A DNA stretch of 64,000 nucleotides from Girardinichthys multiradiatus (Eukaryota > Chordata > Actinopteri > Cyprinodontiformes > Goodeidae). Positions 12,201 to 24,200 of this stretch are shown piece after piece. A program made the translations under genes and the position numbers. Location: contig NC_061798.1 in assembly GCF_021462225.1 (NCBI RefSeq), positions 22,590,820-22,654,819 on the forward strand, in the 5' to 3' direction. The notes below the pieces were generated by a model that worked only from the letters and a program-made list of their open reading frames with translations, was not told the DNA's origin and ran no database searches. Every line of letters begins with the position of its first letter. Position 1 is the stretch's first letter.

Positions 12201-15200
12201 CCATTTACCAGTGGTTTTGGCAATGTGAGCAGGTGCCAGGTCGTGCTGAAAAATGAAATCTTCATCTCCATAAAGCTTTTCAGCAGATGGAAGCATGAAG
12301 TGCTCCAAAATCTCCTGATAGCTAGCTGCATTGAACCTGCCCTTGATAAAACACAGTGGACCAACACCAGCAGCTGACACGGCACCCCAGACCATCACTG
12401 ACTGTGGGTACTTGACACTGGACTTCTGGCATTTTGGCATTTCCTTCTCCCCAGTCTTCCTCCAGACTCTGGCACCTTGATTTCTGAATGACATGCAGAA
12501 TTTGCATTCATCCGAAAAAAGTACTTTGGACCACTGAGCTACAGTCCAGTGCTGCTTCTCTGTAGCCCAGGTCAGGCGCTTCTGCCGCTGTTTCTGGTTC
12601 AAAAGTGGCTTGACCTGGGGAATGCGGCACCTGTAGCCCATTTCCTGCACACGCCTGTGCACGGTGGCTCTGGATGTTTCTACTCCAGACTCAGTCCACT
12701 GCTTCCGCAGGTCCCCCAAGGTCTGGAATCGGCCCTTCTCCACAATCTTCCTCAGGCTCCGGTCACCTCTTCTCGTTGTGCAGCGTTTTCTGCCACACTT
12801 TTTCCTTCCCACAGACTTCCCACTGAGGTGCCTTGATACAGCACTCTGGGAACAGCCTATTCGTTCAGAAATCTCTTTCTGTGTCTTACCCTCTTGCTTG
12901 AGGGTGTCAATAGTGGCCTTCTGGACAGCAGTCAGGTCGGCAGTCTTACCCATGATTGGGGTTTTGAGTGATGATCCAGGCTGGGAGTTTTAAAGGCCTC
13001 AGGAATCTTTTGCAGGTGTTTAGAGTTAACTCGTTGATTCAGATGATTAGGTTCATAGCTCGTTTAGAGACCCTTTTAATGATATGCTAATTTTGTGAGA
13101 TAGGAATTTTGGGTTTTCATGAGCTGTATGCCAAAATCATCCGTATTAAGACAATAAAAGACCTGAAATATTTCAGTTAGTGTGCAATGAATCTAAAATA
13201 TATGAATGTTAAATTTTCATCACTGACATTATGGAAAATAATGAACTTTATCACAATATGCTAATATTTTGAGAAGGACCTGTATAGTCTGGTCACATGA
13301 AATGATTTTAAACATCAACCCAAAATCACCATCCAAAAGTGAAGTTTGCATGTGGGAACGTGGTGGTGTGGGTTTACAACAAGCAAGACAATAATCCCCA
13401 AAACACAATCAAGGAAACTCCTAATGGCTTTCAGAGAAAGAAAGTAAAACTGTCAGAAGGGCCCAATCAATTATCTGAATTGTATCAAACTGAAAATCCA
13501 TGGAAAGAACTTCAAATCAGAGCACAAATAAAGGACCCCCAGAACCTTTAAGATTTGAAGACAGTTTGGGCCTGATCTTCATAAGGTTTACATTTACAAG
13601 ACCACATGCGTCCGCAAAGCTGATCTACAAGTCAGGTGCCAATTGGATTATGTGTGTAAAATCACAACAGTGGGCGCAAACCTTTTAGCATGTGTGCACA
13701 TTACTGATCATATGCCAGAGAAGCGCGTACAGCCTGTATAACTGTTACTGCACATCATGCACAGGACCCATTGTGCTTTGATGTCGATAATATAATGAAT
13801 AGGAATAAAATAAAGACATTATGGGCCAGATAAAATACTTCATTTGCAAACTAGATGCTAAAATCACTTTTTAGCTGGTGAAAAATCACCATTTTAAGAC
13901 GGGCTATTCCACAGGGTGAGAAAGACAACTGTATGCTTCAACCCTGTCACTAAAAACACATTATTGACAGTAACATTGTGTCATTGCAGAGCAATCGGTG
14001 CTAAATCGGTTTGATTACATTTTTTAAATGTAATCAAATGCATGAACACATGCCAGAGGAGGGTTTATGCAGTAAAAAAAAAGGATTTTGTGTCACCAAA
14101 AAACTATTTAAACAATCAAACATGTTGTGTATTGTTAAAATATTGGCAAAACAAACAAAAATGAATTCAGTAAAGTCATTGGAAAATAAATTATTATATG
14201 TACATACATTTAAATGAGGGCTGCACGGTGGCGCAGTTGGTAGCACTGTTACCTTGCAGCAAGAAGGTCCTGGGTTCGATTCCTGTCTTTTACACAGGAA
14301 ATACATGCAGACCTAGTTCAGGATGGCTATCAACATCCCGGGTCTTGTGGTCATGGCAGTGTTCTACATCGTGATTTTGGGAACAGGCATTTGGGCGTCC
14401 ATGCGCTCCAAGCGGGTGGAGAAAAAATGCACAGGAGACGGCATGGAGATAACACTTCTAGCTGGACGCAACATTAACTTGCTTGTTGGAATTTTTACCC
14501 TTACTGGTAAAGACGAGCAAATGGCCATCAGTCGGGAAATAAAACCCACAACTTTCAAGTGATGACACATTAGTGTTGGAAAAGTCTGTCAAAAGCACAC
14601 GTTTAATGAGACATTTTGTCCTTCTCTTTCTCCAGCTACATGGGTGGGGGGTGGCTTTATTCTGGGTATCGCTGAGGCAACATACAATCCAACACTCGGT
14701 GCAGTTTGGGCACTCATGCCTGTGCCTTATGTCTTGACCTTCTTCTTAGGTGAGTGAAGTTTACAGATGGCTTGCAATGTAACGTCACCATGGTGGGTAA
14801 ACCTGTAAAGACCATAAACTTTTTTTTTTGTATTTTTCACTACGTTGACTGTTAACAGATACCAGGTTTAACTGGTTGATACATCTGCATTAAGGCAGAA
14901 GGGTCTTAATGGTGGAATTGCCTTACTCATATCTTATCCCATTACAACCGCAAACTTCAATATATTTTGATGGGATTATATAAGGTGGACCAACACAAGG
15001 CAGTAATTAATTGTGAAGTGAAAGGAAAATTGTTTTCAAAACATATGTATTTAGCCCAGTTTGTACCCCTAAATAAAATCCAGTGCGACCAATTACCTTC
15101 AGAAGTCACCTAACTGGTGAATAGAGGCCACCTGTGTGTAATTTGGATATGTCTGAAGTTTCACAGACTTTTAAAGATCTTCTTGCTTTGGTCACACCTA

Positions 15201-18200
15201 ATTTATGCTCTGCTATAAAGAACCAGTAGCAACTATGCAGTGTGTTCCTGTGGCACTTGAACTTTTTACCTGCTAAATTGTCTCCAGTCCTAAATTGGCT
15301 AATTAGTGACTACTTTAATTTATTGATTTTAAGCTGTCTTTTGTATTTGCAATAATTATGATGAATGTTGCTGACATCGTGGCCAAGTTGCTCTTGTACA
15401 AGAGGTCTCATCTGTTTAAATAAAGGTTAAATAAAATAATTTAATGATAATACTAAGACACAATAGCAAACAAAAATGATTTGGTTGTCCTATTAAACTG
15501 AGAAGCCAAACAATGGGAGCCTCAATCAGAGAAATGGTCAAGAGGCCCATGGTAACTCTGGAGGAGCTGCAGAGACTCATAGCTCCGGTTAGAGAATCTG
15601 CTGACAGAACAGGCTTGTAGTTGTGTCCTCTGGCCTTTAGGTAAGAATGACAAAAATAAAGTCAACAGAAGTAGTTTGCATTTCTGAATATATTATTTAA
15701 TATTTAATATTAATACTTTAATATTTTATCAAATAATATTTTGGTCTGTTAAGGGTTGTCTTGTGAATACCAGCCCATTAAGGTGATGGTATTAGGACAA
15801 AATCGAAAGGGATGAGCCAAGCTCTGACATTATTGAACAGCAAAACTCTGCACACACATGAAATGAATTCACACAATTTCTTAAAATACAAGAATTTATT
15901 AACAAAAATAAGTCAACTCAAAGTCAGACATATTTCAATCAACAAACTCTTTACTATGCTAAAACAATCCAACTAAACTACCAAGCAGAATTAAAGACTA
16001 GGGAAGACTAATGGGCTACGTACAATATAAACAAGTTGATTAAAGATGATTGAAACCATGAGGAGTGATGCAACATTACATGCAATGTTTATGTTTGAGA
16101 ACCAAGGATTATCTTGAAGAATCTGGAAATTAAGTTAAGTTAGTCTTGGAACCAACTTAGGCAATAATCAGCAAACCATTAGACAACCATTCACAATGCA
16201 AGATCAGATAAAATATTATTTTATTAAAATAATGTTTTAAAGAATGATCTGCTGAATAAAACCAACCTTCTGGATGACTAATTCTCAACGGTATCTCATT
16301 AGCTGCCTTTATTTATTAAATTAATATTTAAAGAAATATTATTAAGGAAGTGGTAAAATATTCAAGGAAATATTTTGGAAAAGAGCCAAATATTACTGGA
16401 GAAATGGAGCTTAATTATGTTACTTAGTCATCAAGTCTACCAAAATAGTGTTTAGGGAAATATTATTTACTGGATTGAAAACTAACAACCTTTCTGAGTA
16501 AATATTCTTTAGCAGCAAGCACATGTTTCATTAGCTGTTAGCAGTTAAAGCTAATAAAAGAAGCTTATAGCTTAGCACCAGAATCAAACACACACCTTTA
16601 AAATACTGTTAATAAAAGGGTTAAAATGCATAATGCGGACGGCGTGTTATGATCAATCTTCTGTGTTTAAAATCACCCTTTAAATAAAGTTTGTCTTAAC
16701 TTTAAAAAAAAAAAAAAACATAGAACACAAAACTGAGCACGTGCTGAGCAGATAGCCTGCTAGCACCAAGATAGCTGGGTTCAACACACAAAAAACTTCA
16801 TAAAATGAAAAATGTTTAGATCATTTCATTCTAAATCACTCATCTCTATTACTCTGCCCAAACGTAACCACGTATGTGAACCGTGCTGAGGAGGAGTTGT
16901 CCGGGTGACGACGAAGTTTGAAGAAAGCTCTGTGAACAAAGGGCTAGCTACAGCTGTGGCTGTGCGGCTTGCTGTGTCCGCTGACCTCTCTGCACATTAA
17001 CTGCCGTAACCACGGTGATGCGTTCCGTTGTCCTTGCTTTGGGAAACTGCTCCACTTGGCGTCGTGCTGGGAACTCTCTAGAAACAGTTAATCTCTGTAA
17101 ATCTCAGAGAGAAAAGTCAAGCCACGCTTGTGCCTTAATTATCCCGTTCATGAATGAATACCAGGTACACAAACAGTGATTCATTCGTACTGTACTTAAC
17201 TTAGTGCATATGATCGATGATCGTATGACACTCTCGGATCCAGTTGAAGAGTTATGTCTGTTTACCAGCAAAGAGATATTAGCGTGCTGTCTCTCCTGCC
17301 AGCCTCACAGCGAAGTCTGGATGGAAGAGATCGCACCATTGGAAAGGTGGGGTTTTATACGACCAGTGGCATCATGGGAAGTCCGCTGTTACCCCCCTTT
17401 TCCAAATGTGCTGGAAGTAGGTTAAATGCAATTTATTTAGAAAGTTCCAGAAAAGTTTGCACCGCATCTTTCATGTTGTATCCATGGCTGTGGGTCCCAA
17501 CACCACAAGCCATGCATGGATCACAGAGACGTGGAAGATGGTACTCTGGTCTTACCCTATCCTACCCTGGCTTCATTAATAAACAATCCTGTAAGACAGT
17601 TGGTGCTTGCTTTTTGCTTAACAGCAGTACTGTGACAAGCACACACAAACGTTGTCCTGGTTATTGTCGTCATGGGAGCAAAATCAAGTTGCCTTATTTG
17701 TAAAATGAACTTTATTGACATAAGTGCAGCTCCTTCTCACCCAACCTCAATGTAGCTCCATGCATCATTAAATGTGCCGCTAATGATAAAAATAGGTTTA
17801 TGAGCAATCAGGCAACAGGTGCAGCCTAGAAGTTTGACATGTTACCTTTGAATGAGCCAAACTAACAAAACTAAAATATCCAACAGTATCATGCTGTCAC
17901 AGTCTCTGATCAGGAAATATAACATTCCCTGTTCCCTGGTAGTCCATTATTGACCAGAAGAGAGACAGATCTCAGCTCGAAAGTGTTTATTGTGTTATCA
18001 GGGGGGAACACTGGTTTCTCCTATTGGACACAATACACACACACTGTGATGTTCAGTGTTCAGAACAACACCATGCAAACTTGGATTGATCTTACAATAC
18101 AATATAATGTGAGATCAGTCCAAATATGCATGGTGTTGTTCTGAATCTCCGACTCTCAGAGAAACAGCCTGGCGGGCAATAAAGCTGATTCTGATTCTGA

Positions 18201-21200
18201 TTCTGATCCTGATTCTGACACACACACACATGTCCTTTCACTGCTTACTGTCTTCCTCTCCACTTCATCTGGGTTTTTAAACAACAGAAATTTGATCTTG
18301 TCCTAACAGAAATGACTCATTCATGTCCACAAAGATTCATTTGAAACATTTTTCTACTGCTTTCCCTCTGCAGGGGCCTTCTTCTTTGCCAAGCCTATGA
18401 GAGAGAATAAGTACATGACAATGATGGATCCTTTCCAAAAGAAATATGGGAACGTCCTGAGCACTGCACTGATCTTTCCGGCGCTGGTGGCCGATGTGCT
18501 GTGGGTGGCACGCACGCTTGTCAGCCTGGGTACGTTTCCTCATGCTGTAAAAAGATTAGGCACTATAATGTTGAGCTAGAACATAGCTTAACATAATCCC
18601 CAGACTTTCTCTCCTTACAGGTTACTATAGTTTGAGATATGAGCAAAAACGCTTAAATTAACATGATTAGTTTGTCAGTTTATATTGTTTGCTAGGTAAA
18701 TTTTTAATCTATAAACTATTCGATATATTATATTCAGTTAAAAACAGATATTTACACACACTGCATGACTTTAAATGAAACATTTTCTGTTTTACAGCAG
18801 AACTGACTGATCTGTAGCCTGCCTTGTAGCCTGACTTGCACACACACACACACACCTTTTCAGTTCTTCCTTGAAAGTCGCTATTAGACGGACATCAGTA
18901 CAATTGTGAAAGCCAATCCTAAAAATATTGACTTTATTGTCCCTAAGTCACTTTGTTACTTATCTGTGGGTATTGACCGTTTGGAAAAACTTATTTCTTC
19001 CCAAGCTTTAACATCCTGAGATGTTGCAATGGCCATTAAGGCCAAACAGCTTACATTTTCTCAGACTACATGTCTCCAAAATCAAAGATCTTTGCACCTG
19101 GGTGCTTCTGCAGATTTTAAACTGGCTTTTTATGTTGCTTTTGGAGTAACGGCTTCTTCATTTCTGAGTGGCCTTTCAGACTATGCTGGTATGGGACTTG
19201 TTTTACTGTAATACTTAGGAAATTTAAGTAACAAAACTTCTTTCTTTCATTATTCTGACATTTAGCTTATAGAAATGATTTTATGAATCCCAACAGACCT
19301 AAAACATAAGGTTTAGTCAAATGTAGTATCAGTGAGAAAACATTATTTATTAGATTATATAACACTTTTTAGGCCTTCAAAAAAGAACATTTTTAAAATA
19401 CAAGTATCCCTCATGTCAAATTTACTACATTCCTCTGACTGATTAGTACCTGATAATATCAAAATAAATTAAAAATACCAGTTAGTGAAACTGGGTAGCT
19501 ACTAGGAAGTATTTAAAGTCATTTTTATATGTGACAATTACTGCTCTTGTAAATTACTTTTTGCTGTGGACAATATTTTAAAAAGTCTACATACTTTTAA
19601 TGTTCATATTCTAATGTAAATGTTCCACATATTTATCTGTGATATTGTCAGTGATGCATCTAATGAATTTATCTGCTGTGTGGCATGGGGATGAGAGATG
19701 AACATGGTTAAGTACATGATTGACACCAATACTGTCTTTTATGTATAATGTGAACAGAACGGGTGTCATGTACCAGGTATAAATGATAAATCAAAGTAAT
19801 TTTACATGTTGCAGGGGCTTGCAAAGTATTTGTTTTTTTTTTTACTTTTCAACATTTCGTCAGGTTACAACCATTGGTTACAACCCAAAACTTTGCATTT
19901 TTTTTATTAGAATATTATTTGATACAGTAACAGAAAGAAGTGCATAATTGTGAAGTGGAGGGAAAGTAAAATAATATCTATATTCTTTACGAATTAAATC
20001 TGAAACCTGTGGCATGCATACGTATTCCATATCTTTTACTTTGAAAGCCCCTAAATAAAATCCAGTAAGGTTAGTTGGCTTCAGAAACCATCTATGTGAT
20101 TTATTCTCAGCATAAATGCAGAGGTTTGTTAGAGAACGTTAATGAACAAACAGCATCATGAAGACCAAGGAGCACAGCAGACAGGTTGGAGTTAAAGAAG
20201 TTTACAGCAGTTAGATATTTTAAGCATTTTCCAGAGCACTGTTCATTTTGTTAATTTAAAACAGAAAGAGTTAGGCACAAATGCAAACCTACAAAGACAT
20301 GGCTGTTTACCTGAACTGAAAGACTTGGCAAGGAGGACATTAATCAGAGAAGCAATCGTAAAAACTCTACCCTGACACTGAAGCATAGCGGTGGCAGGAT
20401 CATGCTGGGAAGGCTTTTATTTATCAGGAAAGTCAGTGGAGAATCTGTGGGAAGACTTAAATTTGATATTCATACAGCTCTCCATCCAGTCTGACTGAGC
20501 TTGATAATCTACGTCTAGATGTGTAAAAAAGAGCTGCAGCTGTAGCCACTCCAAATATGACCCAAACAGGTTTAGACTCAGAGGCACTGCTACAAATGAA
20601 TGCCACATGTTGAAGGATTTTATTTGTAAAACATTTCGAAAATCTTTTTTCTTGCTTTCCACAGTTATACACTACTTTGTGTTTGTTTTTTGTTTTGTTT
20701 TTACATAAAATCCAATAAAATAGATTGCAAATTAAGGTTGAAATAAAACAAAATGATAAAAGTGCATTTGAACTTGTTTGCAGGAGACACTGTAGATAAT
20801 TATATTTTGTAACACTGTTTGTTATCAGATTTGTGAAGAGCAACCTATTAACAGTGTTTGATGCCCTTGAATCTATGATTCTTTTCACAAAGCTATTGAT
20901 AGGTAAGCTGTCTGTTTTATCCATACAGATATATAATCATAGGACCTGATACATTTTAGCCATGGTAAAGATCCCAGACATGCACTTGGGCTTTGCATAT
21001 GGACACATGCAAAGAAACACTCAACACCTTTGATGGCGCAGAGAAATGGACCCCCTGAATCGTTGCCTGCGGACTTTTTGCGTAATTTAAACTGAGCTCC
21101 TGGTTTGCAGGGGAGTATGTGTATGTGGATGATGGCCCAGCTCAAGCAGCTGCTCAACCTTTAAAAAAAATGTCCTTGCCGTGTCACATCCCAGCTCGGT

Positions 21201-24200
21201 GTCAGCACCCACTTAGCGTCACATTTCTACCAGGAAGAAGCCTATAGCAGGACAGAACAGAAACACAGTTTGTTGTTGTGTGTATCTATGCATGTGCACA
21301 TATGCGTAAGGTTTGTAGATGGGGCAAGGATAAAAAAACAACACATATAGGTCCATCTCTGATGCCGCACATTAAGTCTTTGAATGTTTTACCTTTCCTC
21401 TTTCTGTGTTTAGCACAGAGGAGTAACAGCACAGATATGAGTTGTAGTTCTGTAACTGGTAAACGGACTTCCCAGAAATTATTTACGATGCAGTGACTGT
21501 GTTATATCATTTGACCCCCTCCACCCTATCCCATTAGATCTGAAGTAGGTCAAGTCTAGATTTCGTTTATATGGATTTCAGGTTGCACAGATGCAATTCA
21601 TTTTACCGCTTCTGGGTGACTCATTTTCGTGGAACTATTCCAGGTAAACCAACCTGCTGAAAGCAGCACGGGTGCGGGAAAACAAGGGATAAAAAAAACA
21701 AAACAAAAGCTGTAGATATAACTAAAATGTAACAAGGGAAAATACTTTTAGCAACTATTATGTACAGGTTGTTGAGATTAGTTTATATGTATTATATTTC
21801 TAAAAGTATTTGTCTGTCTACCTTAACATCTACATGAAATTTGATGTCACATATTCGTAATCTATAAGGTCTAATTTGTTGATGGACCCAAATCTACTTT
21901 AACTATTCTGTAAAACACACTCCTAAATCTTCCACAAGAGTGGAGTGTGTTCATAGTTAGATGAGAGAACCAGAATTGCAGCCTCTGCTATAATTTATCC
22001 CAAAAGTGTTCAGGAAGATTGAGATCAGGACTCTGTGCAGGCCAGTCACATTTATCAACACCAAACTTTATACACCTGCAGCCATGAAAGTAATTGGTAC
22101 ACCAAAATTTATTGATTTGGTGGTGTATTGGCAATATAGTGTATGTAAAGAAGCCCTTCTTCTAAACCATGTTAATACATGCAAAACTATAAAGATTCAG
22201 TGTCATGCAACACTAACACTTGAATTATTTTTTTTTTTTTTCTGTAACCATTAACTTAATTTTTATTCAACAATGTACAACATATAGTACCAAAGAATAC
22301 ATGCTTTTTTGCTGAAAAATGTTAATCTGAAAAGTGTGGTGTGTATATGTATGCAGCACCCCAGGGTCAGTACTTTGTAGAACCATCTTTCAACAACTAG
22401 AAATCTTTTGGAGTTAGACTCTCTCTCTACAAACTTTGCACATCTAGAGACTGAATCTTTTGCCTATGAGAACGTGTATTTTCAACTCACGTTCTCAATT
22501 GGATATAACTATGGACTTTGACTGGGCCATTCTAACACGAGTATGCTTTGATTTACACATTTTATGGGTTTTCTTCCAGGATTGCCCTGTATTTAGTTCC
22601 ATCCACCTTCCCATCAACTCTGAACAGCTTTCCTGTTCCTGCTGAAGAAAAGCATCTCAGAGCATGATGCTGCCACCATATTGTTTCACTTTTAGGATGG
22701 TGTGTTTATGGTAATGTGCAGCATTAGTTTTCTGACGCGCTAATCGTTTTGCATATACAGTGCCTTGCGAAAGTATTCAGCCCCCTTGAACTTTTCAACC
22801 TTTTGTCACATTTCAAGCTTCAAACATAAAGATATAAAATTCTAATTTTTTGTGAAGAATCAACAAGTGGGACACAATTGTGAAGTGGAATGAAATTTAT
22901 TGGATGTGTCAAACTTGTTGAACAAATAAAAAACTGAAAAGTGGGGCGTGCAATATTATTCGGCCCCCTTGCGTTAATACTTTGTAGCGCCACCCTTTAC
23001 TGCAGTTACAGATGCAAGTCGCTTGGGGTATGTCTCTATCAGTTTTGCACATCAAGAGACTGAAATTCTTGCCCATTCTTCCTTGCAAAACAGGTCGACC
23101 TCAGTGAGGTTGGATGGAGAGCGTTCATGAACAGCAGTCTTCAGCTCTTTCCACAAATTCTCGATTGGATTCAGGTCTGGATTTTGACTTGGCCATTCCA
23201 ACACCTGGATATGTTTATTTGTGAACCATTCCATTGTAGATTTGGCTTTATGTTTTTGATCATTGTCTTGTTGGAAGATAAATCTCCATCCCAGTCTCAG
23301 GTCTCTTACAGACTCCAACAGGTTTTCTTCCAGAATGGTCCTGTATTTGGCCCCATCCATCTTCCCATCAATTTTGACCATCTTCCCTGTCCCTGCTGAT
23401 GAAAAGCAGGCCCAAACCATGATGCTGCCACCACCATGTTTGACAGTGGGGATGGTGTGTTCAGGGTGATGAGCTGTGTTGCTTTTACGTCAAACATATC
23501 GTTTTGCATTGTGGCCAAACAGTTATATTTTGGTTTCATCTGACCAGAGCACCTTCTTCCACATGTTTGATGTGTCTCCCAGGTGGCTTGTGGCAAACTT
23601 TAAACAAGACTTTTTATGGATATCTTTGAGAAATGGCTTTCTTCTTGCCACTCTTCCATAAAGGCCAGATTTGTGCAGTATACGACTGATTGTTGTCCTA
23701 TGGACAGACTCTCCCACCTCAGCTGTAGATCTCTGCAGTTCATCCAGACTGATCATGGGCCTCTTGGCTGCATCTCTGATCAGTCTTCTCCTTGTTCGAG
23801 ATGAAAGTTTAGAGGGACGGCCGGGTCTTGGTAGATTTGCAGTGGTCTGATACTCCTTCCATTTCAATATGATTGCTTGCACAGTGCTCCTTGGGATGTT
23901 TAAAGCTTGGGAAATCTTTTTGTATCCAAATCCGGCTTTAAACCTCTCCACAACAGTATCTCAGACCTGCCTGGTGTGTTCCTTGGTCTTCATGATGCTC
24001 TCCGCGCTTTGAACAGAACCCTGAGACTATCACAGAGCAGGTGCATTTATACGGAGACTTGATTACACACAAGTCGACTCTATTTATCATCATCAGTCAT
24101 TTGGGACAACATTGGATCATTCAGAGATCCTCACTGAACCTCTGGAGTGAGTTTGCTACACTGAAAGTAAAGGGGCAGGATAATATTGCACAGCCCACTT

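Larger units (their letters stand above)
7741..15960. repeat. Tandem duplication, copy 2
   Basis: This is the second unit of the tandem duplication. Bases 7741-8590 correspond to sequence that would lie left of the window in copy 1. It is 8,220 bp, about 370 bp shorter than the expected unit because of a deletion spanning most of the V-SINE and the DNA up to the exon 1 acceptor. Divergence from copy 1 is uneven: none seen across the exons, about 0.3-0.4% in plain flanks, and about 1.6% in the subfamily A part of the chimeric Tc1. Confidence 0.95.
15961..18373 (+). other. slc5a7-like intron 2, unique part
   Basis: From 15961 the sequence is no longer duplicated. It is AT-rich intron to about 17,900, then a hairpin (18059-18145) and a LINE-type 3' tail. 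A 149-codon open frame at 17254-17703 has no recognisable domain and looks like chance. Confidence 0.6.

Noticed and set aside
17254..17703. 149-codon open frame in slc5a7-like intron 2
   Set aside because: No domain or motif, sits in unique intron, composition looks random.
20457..20924. 155-codon open frame on the minus strand
   Set aside because: Lies largely in a decayed Tc1 region and reads as low-complexity hydrophobic sequence with no family match.
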